This document shows positions 1-11,570 of a DNA stretch of 64,000 nucleotides, one piece after another. The translations under genes and the position numbers were made by a program. Origin of the DNA: Nageia nagi (taxonomy: Eukaryota > Pinophyta). Position 1 is the stretch's first letter. Each line of letters opens with the position of its first letter. The stretch spans positions 160,952,001 to 161,016,000 of the forward strand of contig JBITNC010000001.1 of NCBI GenBank assembly GCA_050084985.1. Reading direction: 5' to 3'. The notes beneath the pieces are model-generated. The model was not told where the DNA came from. It saw only the letters and a program-made list of their open reading frames with translations, and ran no database searches.

Positions 1-505
1 ATTATCCCTTTTCCTAAACATCAAACTCATCTAAAGCAAATCCTCCAAAATCATCCCCACACATTTGAAAAACATTGCATATTAGGTAGGTACACATTTT
101 AGAGAATCCAAGGTACTAACTTGTCAAACTAACGCATCTTCTTTAACTTCACTGTATTACCTTGTTATCCAGCTTCCATTAAAGTAGGTGATTTCAGTTC
201 TTAGCTTAGAAAATGGCAACAAATGCTCAGATAATTCCAACAAGGTTTTCGTACCATGAACGAGGAATGCTTCATTCTCATATACAGTTCACTGGTTTCT
301 TCATTGTACGGTACAGTTCTAGGAAAAAAATACACTTTCTTTGCTGAGCATGAACTCGGCCATATCCTGACAGAATTCAAAAGCTAATATGATAATATCA
401 CTGTCACCGCAACCATTTGACTCAAATTCTTTATAAACCCCAGCTCTAATTCTTTGAAATCTAGAGCATCCATCTAGGTGATTACACCGACTTCGAGGCG
501 TTATG
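1..505 (-). other. Unassigned sequence with weak coding character
   Basis: No identified gene. On the minus strand two adjacent stretches look protein-like: one around 480-335 contains DIIILAFEFCQDMAEFM, and one around 285-165, in another frame, contains FLVHGTKTLLELSEHLLPF. Stop codons and a frame change lie between them. A possible splice donor (AAG then GTAATA, minus strand, exon edge near 161) follows the second. It could be a decayed gene fragment or an uncharacterised exon. I could not place it in the RRP6L3-like gene or in a transposon family. Confidence 0.2.
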
Positions 506-1502
506 AATACTCCTATGGTTGGACATGGCATGGCACATTTGGCATCCCAAGACATCAAACAGCTCCCACACTTGTACGTTGGGCTTGTGAGGGCATCTAG
601 ACCTCCTTCGTTGAGCATTTGGCATCCCTAGGACCCTAAATCACACTCTTGGAGGTTTGCTAGCTTGGACGTTGATACCGAGGCACATGGAAGTCTCCTG
701 TTGTCCAACATTGGCATTCTTGGCCCTTGGATGTGATCGCTCTCATCCCAAGGCATCCTATCTTGGACGTTGGCATTGAGAGAACACGGATCAATCTTGT
801 AAGTCGTTGGATCAACTCAATTCGAGATTAGAAGATGAATCACCTTGCCTATAAAAGGAATCTTGGAACACATGAGATATGTTGAATTTATGATTGAACC
901 CCCTTCTATCGGATTGAGTGAGAAAACTGTTTCTTTGCCACTTGTAGTCGCTCATTTGCATTTGAGGTCTTGAGGTGATTGAAGGCTAGCCTCTTGCTTA
1001 CGCCAACCATTCAAGAGAGGAACTCTAGTTGTTCCATCATTAGAGAGATAAGGAAGCCCTAGGCTTGGCCTTGTCACTGATGCAATTAGTAAGGCCCTAG
1101 AGCCATCCACAAGAACCCTATTGGAGGCAACCCCGATGTAAGCTCCTTAGGTACCAAAAATGCCATCACTACAGCACTCTCATCGAAGCTATTGTAATTG
1201 TGGTTCTCTCATTCCATAATTCAATAACATCATTTGATGTCATTATTGTCTATTGTCTCATTATGCTTGGACGTTGGATCTGGAAGTGTATTTTGCATTG
1301 TTAATTCATATTTTGGCTTCCTAAGACCCTATGTTGGGTATTTGTGTGCTTTTGATGAGTATTTTCTATATTTCTGCTAATTATAGCTAGACGTTGGGTT
1401 TATTGTGTAATTTTGTGCTTAATTGGTGAGATTAAAAGCTTCAAGGCAAACCTCGCTCTACTGGGGCATGTTTGAGTATGAGCCAATGGCTTGGGCTCAT
1501 CA
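506..1502 (+). repeat. 5'-truncated LTR fragment
   Basis: This stretch resembles the solo LTR at 29685-31136 and ends with the same terminal words (GGGCTCATCACA). Shared blocks include TTGGACATGGCA near 518, a core with 'gaacacggatcaatcttg' and 'gattagaagat', and a TATA-like CCTATAAAAGGA near 848 corresponding to the promoter area of the other copy. The first roughly 370 bp of the family are missing, so it is a fragment. It carries several ACGTTGG words. Confidence 0.6.
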
Positions 1503-1957
1503 CAGCTTTTGATGGATATTTACTCATCTAATTATAACTAGTGAGTCCATCACATAATGAAGATATTTCATGCATGTATAATTCCTCATGGATATAGTTT
1601 GTCCATCGGATCAAATTCATGAACAAAGTCCTGCACATAACAACATTTAGAATCAAAAGCTGTGCATATCCTAATTTAGATTTGTTCCTCAAGACTACAG
1701 CTAATTGGTGATACCTAGTCACTCAAACTGACTTTGAAGATTATACTAGACATTCAACATCTTATCAACCTTGGCATTTAATTTCTTACTAGCAGAACAA
1801 GTCAATCCCCTCTCTCTATCGCCACTATACCCAATCACTCAAATTGACTTTGAAAATTATACTAGACATTCAACACCTTGTCAACCTTGGCATTTAATTT
1901 CTTACTAGTACAACAAGTCAATCCCCTCTCTCTACCGCCACTACTAGATACGAGTTT
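1503..1957. repeat. Spacer with a 116-bp tandem duplication (1720-1946)
   Basis: Two adjacent copies of a unit of about 116 bp, 1720-1835 and 1836-1946, both begin CACTCAAA(C/T)TGACTTTGAA and contain ATTATACTAGACATTCAACA and CAAGTCAATCCCCTCTCTCT. They differ at a few positions. No gene is visible in the rest of the interval. Confidence 0.75.
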
Positions 1958-2858
1958 TTATCTTGCACCCTTTTGGAGGTGAAATTTGACTATTTTCCCC
2001 ACAAGACACATCACTCCCTCAATTTCTGTCCTTCTAAGTTTTGTCCTAGGAATCACTGGTTTAGCAAGGAGTGTAAGTATATGCACAAGAGACCCTGCTT
2101 TACTATAGCCCATGACCCTTATACATACTTTCCACACAAAGAGATTCTTGTTGGACATGATGTTGCCAGACCACTTGGAACATGGTGACCATACAGCCAA
2201 AGGGTAAGCTAGTTTCAAGAGGGACCTTTGGACTATTGACCATATCTTCATAGATATCACTAAGGAGTCTTTTATTGTTTTGTGGATTTCAAGAAGATCT
2301 TTCACATTATTCCACGCCATTTGCTTCACCAGAAGCTACCCACCATTGCCATTTATGATACTTTCATTATTGACATCATGAGGCTTTATTAGACAATAAT
2401 TGGTTGATTCATGATTGCTAATGGACTTTTGGATGTCATCAATAGTACAATTGGTGTAAAACAAGGATGTCATCTTTCACCAACTCTCTTCAGCACTTAC
2501 ATAGATGGCCGTGAGGATTTTCATCGGTTGCACAACTGCATTGATAACATTTGTTGGTTGCATCACATCCAAATTGTTATACTTCTTTTTGCAAATGATG
2601 TGACCCTCCTCTCTCACTCCCTTGAAAGCTTTCATAGATAGCTGGATGCACTCGCTTAGCTCTACGAAACTAGACAACTAATAGTTAACCTTAGCAAGAC
2701 TAAGGTCATGATCATTAATACCTCTTAAGATGCTCTCTCCTGATTTTACTTCTATAAAGGGGAACCAATCGAGATCACTACTTACTACAAACACTTACCT
2801 AGGGGTTCAATTCTTTGGGCCATCTTTTAGCCTAAAATCGGCATCAAGTTACATCCTT
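1958..2858 (+). mobile_element. LINE reverse transcriptase relic
   Basis: The best frame (2411-2641) reads STIGVKQGCHLSPTLF, the fingers/palm signature of plant non-LTR reverse transcriptases, followed about 40 residues later by LLFANDVTLLSHSLESF. That is the catalytic box, normally (Y/F)ADD, with its first aspartate changed to asparagine. Downstream in a shifted frame are VNLSKTKVMIINTS and EIT-YYKHL, typical of the thumb. Upstream (about 2200-2400) matches the start of the RT domain in broken frames. The endonuclease part was not recognised. Several stops and the mutated active site make this a dead copy. Confidence 0.75.
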
Positions 2859-3604
2859 TATAATGTCCCAAATTACATAAATAATTCTTCACACTAATTA
2901 GGGCAATTCCAACCTCAATCATACAAGAAATATCCACAATAATTGCGACCAAAGAAATACAAATCGGAATTATTATGATCTCAAAATGCAAGTACAATGG
3001 CCCAAAGGGCTAGGCATCTAGCTTAGAAGGTTAGATCTCAAGCAGTACAAACTATAGATGCACCAAGAAGGTTAACGCCATATCAATAGGGCCTCTAACC
3101 CCCAAATCTAAGATGAAGGAGACAAGCTACACCCCCTCGAACTTGGACACACAATTGAAGGAGCTCTCCCACGCCTGAAATGAAGGAAGGAGTGTAACCT
3201 CGAAATACCATCGGATGAACTAAGGAGTGTGAATCCTCTGTCGTAGATCTAGAGGCCTCTCTACTCCTTTAAACCCTCCATTGTGTTGCACAAGAGGAGT
3301 AAGGATGGCACTACACCGGGTCTCTCCGAGAGAAGACTAAAGGTGATTGAATTAGCCAAAGATTAGATGGATCCTCTTTATGGTGCAAATACTCCTTTTA
3401 TGTTTGGACGTCCTATGGGGGACACTAGATCTCACCTAGGAATCATGCTAAATTGTGCACCTCATTCCAAAGCTCATAATTGACCTTGAGATCATTACAA
3501 CTACTCCTAGATACCTCTAAGAGGGAGACGTCCCACGTTGGGCTCACAATTGGTCTCTCAGACCCACAAGTCTCCCATCCCAAGATATCATTAATACATA
3601 AGGA
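2859..3604 (-). repeat. 3' LTR of outer element, distal part
   Basis: Aligns by eye with 14672-15430: TAATGTCCCAAATTA near the start, CAATGGCCCAAAGGGCTAGG, GAGGGAGACGT, and CTCACAATTGGTCTCT. The terminal TG appears mutated to TA at 2859. It stops at TTAATACATAAGGA, where foreign DNA interrupts it. Confidence 0.8.
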
Positions 3605-5470
3605 CTTTGTTAAGGGAGTTTTCTTTCCTACCCTGCAAGGTTCAAGAAAAATGTCAACATCTTAGGTGGAAGAGCGTTACCCCTTCCTGCTATGTGGACC
3701 GGTTACCTCAAAGGTCCCTCTTAGGGCTTGCAAGAATGAGACTCAAAGAACGACTAAGATGTTTAAAGTTGCCACCAACACAAATATCATTTGTTTACCA
3801 AAGAATAAGATTATCTCAGTACCTAGATAGAATTGTTTCCCAAAAACACTAAACAAAAGGGTACGAAAACCACACAAAGAAAGTGTAAAATAAAAGAAAA
3901 TGGCGAATAGACAATGGGTACAAGAATTAAACACCAGCATATTCTTACTCACGAACTTATGCAGGGTATTATAAGTCGACTCTCCTAAGCTCGGTATAGG
4001 TTCCATGTACCCGAATCCACTCCACTAGCCAACAACACGAATGGCCTAGTGGAAGGAACGTGAAGCTATGGAAAGGATGGCAAATGATGGAGTGAAGGTA
4101 GTTTCGGAAAAGTGGGGTGAAGTTCCTAGAATGAGCAACATAGGGGAGCCATTCCAAGATGCACAAGTCTAAAATGCAAACAATGCAAATAGCAAAGTTC
4201 TTCAAATTGTAAAGTGTCTAACCCCCAACAAATGAGCCATTAAGGGCTATAAATAGTTTTGTGGAAACTCCAAGTGTTGCCCTAACCCTAACACATCATG
4301 AGATAAATAAATATGTTCCAATGAAAAGTCACCACATGGTGTTACAAGACTTCTTCCAATACTTGTGGGAGCAAATCCTCATCCATCACAAGATTGGGAA
4401 TAACATAATAATTATTAAAGTTCTCAAATATAAAATGTTTTGCGAAAATTTGCGAAAATAAATAAAATAATCTCAAAAATAACTAAGTTTGTTGCATCAT
4501 TCTTCTAGCCTCAGGTTGCTCATGATTTCGTCTTTTGTTAAGCCCGAACTTGTTAAAATTCCACCTTGAACTCCTCTAGGTTCCCTCCCAAGTCAGGCAC
4601 ATGCTACAGAAAGTCAAATTTTGTCTTTTTTCCCAATGTGCCCATCCTACGAGTCGTCCTAGCTTGAGCGCTTGCCTCTTGATGCCCAGATTTGCCATTT
4701 TTGAACATCCGAGTGCAAGACTTAACCATAATTTTGCCTTTCTTCTCATCCTGAGCTCCTTCTTGGTTGGGCGCATGCCACAAAAAGTCAAAATTTTGTC
4801 TTTTGGGAGCATGCACCAGCACTCTTGGGACCAATTTGTGATGGATACTAATCTTGAATGTTCATGCCTTAGTCAAATTTTGTCCTGAGAGCGACCTAGA
4901 TGGCTTCTTGATCTAGGCGCATGCCACAGAAAGACAAAATTTTGTCTTTATGAGCCATGCATTGGGTCTCTAGGAGAGCCAGATTGACCACTTCGCCTCA
5001 ACATTTCGTCTTCTCAGTCTGTCGTATGCTAAAAAAAGACAAAAACTTGTCTTCTGGAGGCATGCACTGGGCCTTAGAATGCCTCAATTTGCTTCACTTG
5101 CCTTCCATCTTGCCCTAGGCATCTCCTTGATCTGGGCGCATGTCACAGAAAGATAAAATTGTCTTTTTGAGACGTACGTTGGGTTGCTGGGGTTGCCCTT
5201 AACCCTGCTTTGGCTCAATCTTGACCTAGATTCCCTAATTTTCAATTTTTCACCTAGACTCAATTTCTCAATTCCAAACTTAGTCATTTTTTGGAAATTT
5301 CGAGCTTGATATAACAAAGCTAAGACTAGGTGAATTGTAACACTCAGGTTCGGCATGACCACATGGTCGAAGCTTTAAGATAGGCATGACATTGTTGGGG
5401 CAAAAAAAATGCGGAGGGTCCCAAAAATCGGAAGATTTTGGGACATGTTATGCTAGTCACAACAAACTCC
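3605..5470. mobile_element. Insertion inside the 3' LTR, probably an LTR remnant
   Basis: About 1.87 kb absent from the partner LTR at 14672-15598, so it arrived after the outer element. It contains a TATA-like GGCTATAAATAG near 4240 and the palindrome array at 4596-5175. No protein domain is seen. Clear terminal repeats and a target duplication could not be fixed, so the element type is uncertain; a solo LTR of a third family is the simplest guess. Confidence 0.5.
4596..5175. repeat. Array of five repeats centred on an AAAGACAAAATTTTGTCTTT palindrome
   Basis: Five copies of a motif of about 45 bp start near 4596, 4770, 4917, 5026 and 5138. Each has the form GCATGCCACAGAAAGWCAAAATTTTGTCTTT followed 10-15 bp later by GCATGCA(C/T). 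The copy at 4930-4949 is a perfect 20-bp inverted repeat and the others carry one to three changes. Spacing is about 110-175 bp. Confidence 0.75.
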
Positions 5471-5665
5471 TAATTACAACTAAATACAAAGTATCATCAC
5501 AAGAATAGGGACTTCTCACAACTAGAGACAATAACATGCTAAATCACTCCTAACTATTAGAAAGAATACATTGAATGTACTTAAGCGCTCCTCCAAAGGA
5601 GACATCTCACACCAAATAGTCCACAAGTGATAGCAAAGTGTAATTTCAGATTTTGGTACATTACA
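5471..5665 (-). repeat. 3' LTR of outer element, proximal part
   Basis: Resumes the LTR after the insertion: ACAACTAAATACAAAGTATCATC, AATAGGGACTTCTCACA, and TTAAGCGCTCCTCCAAA, all present at 15430-15590. It ends GGTACATTACA at 5665. The adjacent AGTTCACCCCTCTCGAAATT is a purine-rich tract on the minus strand, as expected for the polypurine primer of the 3' LTR. Confidence 0.8.
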
Positions 5666-6109
5666 AGTTCACCCCTCTCGAAATTGCATTGCTTGCCCTC
5701 AAGCAATGTTGATCTTCTTCAATAGTAACAAATATCCCAATGTCAAGATCCATGAAGCAGTGCCAATCTTCTTCAACAGTAACAAATGCAACATCAAGAT
5801 CCATACATGCTGAAACTGTGATGATTTCATTGTCATCTTTCATGTCTTGCAAATAAGCATATATGAAATCTACTAGCTCATGTTTAATAATCCTTTCCTA
5901 CATACCAAAGTCAGTTCTGATTTTTCTAGCAAAAACAGTCTGGATAATCATAGACATTGACATGATGAAGCAAGCAAAGCAAAAGAGGTTCAGACCTGAT
6001 GCATGTTACAAACTCAAGATCAAACCAAAATGCAACCCAAAACTCCTTGCAAGAATCTGTTCCAAAGAGTCCCCAAACTACTGTCGCAAACTTCACTAGT
6101 GCAGTCTTG
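5666..6109 (-). other. 3' non-coding module of outer element
   Basis: Between polypurine tract and the nested element. On the minus strand the run TATGCTTATTTGCAAGACAT and GAAAGATGACAATGA matches 28640-28690 of the element at about 23457-31600, so the module is shared by two independent copies and is not random decay. No protein-coding frame is convincing. Positions 6105-6109 (TCTTG) are the left copy of the target duplication of the nested chromovirus. Confidence 0.65.
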
Positions 6110-6833
6110 TGTAACATGTGCAACATCCCTAAAATGATATTGCAGAGAATAATACAGAAATATAAATTTCAAAACTGTAAATATTCAAGAAATGCACCAA
6201 ATTTGACAAATTTCGCCACAACACAAACACAAATTTTATTAGAATATTTTGTCACCACATACATCAAACAGCCAAAAGGGTACCCAGAAATGTCCTTGAA
6301 TCCAACTCCAGCCCTAAATCTCAAATATGGATGCAGCCACAATATGAAAGCCTAAAATCTGAATTTCTGGATAAGCAACAATCCAAGGTAACTGCCTCTG
6401 AAACCTCCAATCCAATAGCAAGGATCAGCCTTGTCTATCAAACCAATTCCCTATGGAAGAATGGGATCAGCCCTAATTCTCCACAAGGATGTCAAAGGAG
6501 CAACCTTCAACACAAAATCACAAGAGAAAATAACATAATATAACCCTAAAATGGAGCACTCAACATATATATAGACATTCTATTTCTTTGTTGAGAAATA
6601 AAACCCCAAAACAACTTAAAGCACCTTATAACACTTTTGTGTTCTAATTCTTCATTGTGTGGCCCCCACAACTTAAGCCACATTATTCCTACAACACACT
6701 AATGATTAAAATATAACATATCACTAGCCTAACATGGACATCCCCTTTCTCATAGCATAATAACGACATAAAGTGCACCTAAGTGAATGGAGAATTAAAA
6801 CATCATTGCTAGAATCAAAATGGGGACATTACA
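6110..6833 (-). repeat. 3' LTR of nested chromovirus
   Basis: Ends TGTAAC...GGACATTACA. It shares long blocks with 11571-11986, such as CACAAGAGAAAATAACATAA, CATATATATAGACATTCTAT and TGTGTGGCCCCCACAACTTA. The neighbouring AGTCTGCCCC is purine-rich on the minus strand and acts as the polypurine tract. This copy keeps about 150 bp (around 6340-6510) that the other LTR lacks. Confidence 0.85.
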
Positions 6834-7225
6834 AGTCTGCCCCATACAATTTGCTTATCCTCAAGCAATTGTGAGGTTGAGTGAGCAAGAATCCCCTCTC
6901 CTTCCCAAGTGGCATCTTCTAAGGGCAAGCCTCTCCACTTTATCGAATATTCTCTGATCTCCTTACGTCTTAACCTTCTTTCTCTTACCTCTAAAATTGT
7001 TTTAGATTCAAGAATTAACTTTCCTTCACCATCCAAAGGTGGCAGCTCTATGGATGGAACTATATGTTGTCCTAATGCCCTCTTGAGACATGAAACATGA
7101 AATACATTGTGTATCTTACCATTGTCCGGTAATTCCATCTCATAAGCAACTTCCCCAATCCTACGTATAACCTTGTAAGGGCCATAAAAACATGGTTTGA
7201 GCTTTTTCGCACCACTCTTCTTCAT
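6815..7225 (-). pseudogene. Integrase C-terminus and chromodomain of nested element
   Basis: 136 open codons. The first part (KLKPCFYGPYKVIRRIGEVA and KIHNVFHVSCLKRALGQ) is the GPY/F module that ends chromovirus integrases. The last part (ILEVRERRLRRKEIREYSIK followed by WRGLPLEDATWE) is a chromodomain with its hydrophobic and tryptophan residues in place. Chromodomains direct integration to marked chromatin. The frame runs past the polypurine tract into the LTR start, which is normal for this group. Confidence 0.85.
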
Positions 7226-7243
7226 TGTAGATTGCTTGTAGGG

Positions 7244-8343
7244 CTACATCTTGAAGTACACCATGTCCCCAACCTCAAAATGACACTCTATTCTTTGTTG
7301 ATCCGTGCATTTCTTCTGTGGTTTTGGGAAACCTAAATGTTTTCTTTGATTGCCTTCATGATATTCTGATTTTCCTTCACAAAATCCCTTTGCTTTTGGT
7401 ACCCTACTATCATTCAACAACATATCAATAAAATTAGGAGCATCATACCCATAAAGTGCCATAAATGGAGACATCTTAATTGACCTGTAGTAAAAGGAAT
7501 TATAGCAAAATTCCCCCAAGTGCAGCCATTTTATCCATGCATTTTGTTGCCCTAAGACATAATTTCTCAAGTACCCTTCCACCCATTTATCCACTATTTC
7601 AGGTTGTCCATCCGTTTGGTGGTAGTAGCTTGTACTTGGAGTCAATGTAGTGCCACATAGCATAAACAATTCTTGCCAAAACATGTGCTTAAATCTGTTG
7701 TCCCTGTTACTTACAATTGTTTTTGGCAAGCTATGCAATTTGAACACTTCTCTAAAAAAACAAATCAGCAACCTGTATAGTTGTATAAGTGACTGAAATT
7801 GCATAAAGTGTGCATATTCGGTCAACCTATCCACAATAACATAGATACAATCCTTACCAAGGAAGACCCATGATGAAGTCCATGGATATAATTTCCCACT
7901 TTTGGTTGGGAATAGGCAATGGCAGAAGCAAACCAGCAGGCGAAGTATTTCCAACCTTGTTCTCTTGACATGTGGTAGACTCCCTCAAATGTCTAAGCAC
8001 ATCCTCCTTCAATCCCTTCCAAAAAAAACCTCTCATGTACCTACCTATAGGTCTTGAAAAACCTTGGGTGTCCCACCATAGGAGCATCATGCATAGAAAT
8101 GATCAATTTGTCTTTTAGCTTGGATTCTGGCACTATGAATATCCTCCTTTTGTAAAAAATCAGACCATCTTTAATGTTGTACCTGTCATCATTAATGTTG
8201 CCATCAAGAAGGTTAGATGTGAACACATTCTTTGCATACTCAGCCATAATTGCAACCTTCCAATCTGCTGTAATAACTGAAATAGCATGAACAGTAGGGG
8301 TCCTAGACAAAGCATCAGCTGCTGAATTCTTTTTCCCTTTCAC
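7244..8343 (-). pseudogene. Integrase of nested element (broken)
   Basis: Three overlapping frames together give an integrase. The N-terminal zinc finger pieces are HDAPMVGHPRFFKTY and CQENKVG. The core has MDFIMGLPW with the first acidic residue, NRDNRFKHMFWQELF with the second, and TDGQPEIVDKWVEGYLRNYV with the catalytic glutamate. The catalytic triad therefore seems preserved, but frameshifts near 7860-8090 prevent one continuous protein. Confidence 0.85.
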
Positions 8344-8429
8344 AAACTTTATTTCAAAGTAATATCACTGCAATTTTGTGACCCAACTAAGTTGCCTATC
8401 ATCAAGATCATGCTGCCCCAAAAAGTACT

Positions 8430-8880
8430 TCAAACTATTATGATCAGTTCTAACAACAAACTTGCCCCGAATTTGGTCAAGGCATGCATTATCGCAAGCA
8501 TCTCCTTGTCATAAATGTTGAATGAACGCTCCATGGGAGTAAGCTTCCTATTCTCATAGGCAATGGGACGTCCTTGTTGCATGAATATAGCTCCAACACC
8601 TACACCTGAAGCATCACAATCAATAGTAAATGGCAAAGAGAAATCAAGGATTGCAAGCAAGGGTGCAGTAGTCATCACTTCAATGTCTCAAAGAACTTTT
8701 GTGCTTCATTACCCACACAAAAGCTCCTTTCTTTGTCAACTCAGTTAGAGGGGCTGCCAAGGCTGAAAACCCTCTAATGAAGCATCTATAGTAGTTGCAC
8801 AATCCTAAGAATCCCCTCAATTGGGTCAAAGTGTTAGGGATTTTGTACTGTTGTAATTTTTTCTTTGTCAACCGGTACAC
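8430..8880 (-). pseudogene. RT connection and RNase H of nested element
   Basis: The upstream part (8880-8680) has [19 protein letters not shown], the connection that follows the gypsy RT palm. The downstream part (8678-8430) has FTIDCDASGVGVGAIFMQQG, with the first RNase H aspartate, and a YDKEMLAIMHAL helix with the catalytic glutamate. A frame change separates them near 8680 and the 3' end of RNase H is in other frames. Confidence 0.85.
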
Positions 8881-8959
8881 CTTCTTTGTTGATTATGTGT
8901 CCCAAATATAAAATCTCAGTCATTGCAAATTCACATTTAGACATTTTAGCAAAGAATTG

Positions 8960-9510
8960 TTGCTACTTCAAAATACCCAACATAACATATAAGTGATCCA
9001 AGTGTTCTTTCCATGAATGACTATAGACAAGTATGTCATCAAAATATACTAGCACAAACTTCCCAAATGAACTTTAAAATTTTGATTCATTGTTGATTGA
9101 AATGTAGCAGGTGCATTTGTCAACCCAAACGGCATCACCAAAAATTCAAAATGACACCTAAAGGCTGTTTTGTGTACATCCTCCTCTCTCATTTTGATGT
9201 GATGATATCCCGACCTTAAATCTATCTTAGAAAAGTACATTGCCCTATGCAACTCATCAATTAATTCATCAACCCTTGGAATTGGATACCTGTTTTTAAT
9301 AGTTTTATTGTTCAATGCCCTATAACCAACGCACATGCGTAAGGTTCCATCTTTCTTCTTGACTAACACAATGGCTGATGCAAAAGGACTACTAATTGGA
9401 CGTATGAACCCATTTTCCAATAACTCCTTGATTATTTTTTCTATCTCATCCTTATGCACTCTAGGATGCGTATATGGGTTAATCATGATAGGTTTTGTTC
9501 CTTCTTCCAA
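8960..9510 (-). pseudogene. Reverse transcriptase of nested element
   Basis: The open part at 9510-9049 carries ELLENGFIRPISSPFASAIV, VKKKDGTLRMCVGYRALN, FSKIDLRSGYHHIKM (motif A aspartate present) and FLVMPFGLTNAPATFQ. The catalytic FDDILVYS box is encoded near 9026-9050 in a shifted frame. The usual VDYRALN is VGYRALN, so one conserved aspartate is lost in addition to the frameshift. Confidence 0.9.
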
Positions 9511-9658
9511 CTCAATTACATGCTAAAATCCTCTATTGGGGGTCAATCCCTGGGGCATGTCATCAAACACTCTACCATGTTTTATCAAAGGAAACTGAAT
9601 TTGTGGATGAACATGATGGGAACTCTTACCTTTTGACATAAAAAGTGCAGCAGCCCAT

Positions 9659-10189
9659 TTAACATCCCTTTTGTGCAAAATTCTCTCCATTCTTTTTTAT
9701 GTCACCTCCATGATCTTGGACGTTCCTCAACGGGACATACTCTCCTTGATGCCACACAACACAACCTCTTTCCCATTTGTTGTGAATTTTAACTCTTAAA
9801 GTTTTATAATTTGTAGTATGGTCACTAAGACAATACAACCATTGCACACCCAATACTATGTGTGGCATATCTCCCATGAGACAAACAAAGAAATCATCAA
9901 CAACAGAATAGTTTCTGAAATTAACCTTCACCTTCTTCACCATTTTGATGTATGCTACAAGGTTCCCATTTCCTATAGCTACATTAAACCCAGCAAAGGA
10001 TTGTGATTTTAATTTCTTCCTTCCAACAAATTTCTCATCAACAAAGTTACAAGTAACCCCTCCATCAATCAACACTACCACCTTTTCTACAACAAACTCA
10101 TTGGGCACTTTGATAGTCAAATACCTATTTGCACTACTCAAAGTGGCTGACGTTCCCCCTTGGGCATCCTCCTTGTATGATGGCTCCAC
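9659..10189 (-). pseudogene. Aspartic protease of nested element
   Basis: 176 open codons. VVVLIDGGVTCNFVDEKFV is the active-site loop, with DGGVT replacing the DGGAT seen in the related elements here. PHIVLGVQWL is the conserved C-terminal strand. It cleaves the element's own polyprotein. It lies directly after the gag zinc knuckle, as in chromoviruses with a single gag-pol frame. Confidence 0.8.
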
Positions 10190-10274
10190 AAAAGCTTGCT
10201 CATTTGAAGACTCATACTCATTTACAGATTCTTCCTCATCTAAAATACCCTCAATATAATAGATTTACCCCTTA

Positions 10275-11570
10275 CCTTGACATTGGTGGTCTGGAACCCA
10301 TGGAGTTTTGCAAGTAAAGCAAAGTTTCTTCCTTCTTAGCTCATTACGCTCCTCTCTAGTTGCCCTAGATGAAGACGTAGGGGGTCTAGGAAGTTGAAAA
10401 ACCAGTTTGGGAGGCACCAAACCCTTCCCTGGCTAGGATGCCACACTTTTCTGCCTTGGGTTGCCTGCATTATTCCCTTGAGATGGCCTAGATGACCCTG
10501 CTTGACCGGATCTGAATGATGGTGCTGTAGAAAACCTATATCTGGGTGGTGGTGCTTAAGAATCCAAAGTCAAAGCCTTTCTAATAGGATTCTGTAGTGT
10601 GGGAGGCTCAAATGCATTCACCCATCCACGCAATGGGTCTTTCAAACCCTCTATGAATAGGAACATCACCCTCCTGGGTGAAACATTTTAAACTATAACA
10701 GAAATTCTCTCAAACTCCTCAATGTAATCCTCGAAAGTGCCAATCTGACTAAGTGTAGCAAGCTCCCTGAAATACTATTCTACATCTCTATGTTCGAATC
10801 TATCCAAAACCCTCTGACTAAACTCATCAAAAGAGGTAATCCCTCCATGGCCTTGTGTACTTAGTCCATGCTGCCACAAAGCATAGGCTACAGCATCCAA
10901 ATGCATTGTAGCAAATCAAACCACATCTTCTTCAACCATTGTAGGGCTGAGAGAAAAATAAGTTGTAATTTTTGGAGCAATGCCTTAGAAGACAAACCCT
11001 CACTCCCATTAAAGACAAGAATCGACATTTTTTGTTGCAATTTCTTCTTCGCTTCATGCCTTTTTCCACTACCAACTCTTCCATTAAGGAAACTTTGAAA
11101 ATTCACCACGTTCTTGAACTCCTCAAATTTACTCTAATATTCCACAAATAGGGTGTCCATGTCATCATGCTCAAGTTCATTTTGCCACACAAACATAGGT
11201 TTGATCGGTCATGGCAATGGGGGCAAAGTATTTCTCATAGAAGTCTCGCTTCTCTGCTCCTAGTTCACCCTAGTGGAGGTTTCCCACTGATTAAGGTTAC
11301 CCCTTCCATGTGAAGATTCACTCTGGTTAGGGTTTCCTATGAGATTTTCCTTCTGAAGCATTACTGATTGAGTCAACAAGTTTAGCATGGTGTCAAATAT
11401 CTTCTCAGTCTCATCCCTAGTGTCCTCTTTAGGGTATCTTCATTCCTCTACCATAACCACAATTGCCTCCTCTTCAACCTCAACCTCCAGCTCTAGATGC
11501 TCTTCCCCTAGATTAGGGTTTTCTCCTTTTGAGTTGCTTCTCAAAAAATATCTATGCCCTAGCTGTATAT
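10275..11570 (-). pseudogene. gag of nested element, with zinc knuckle
   Basis: Gag is spread over several short frames. Near 11000 the minus strand gives KKLQQKMSILVFNGSEGLS, the capsid stretch that the other elements write as [18 protein letters not shown]. At 10275-10335 the zinc knuckle LCFTCKTPWVPDHQCQGKG keeps its C-X2-C-X7-H-X-C spacing. An acidic N-terminal region is encoded near 11460-11510. Gag packages the RNA in the cytoplasmic particle. The start codon and primer site are lost. Confidence 0.7.

Noticed and set aside
4601-4888. Overlapping open frames on both strands at 4576-4888
   Set aside because: They arise from the palindrome array; symmetrical sequence keeps both strands open by chance.
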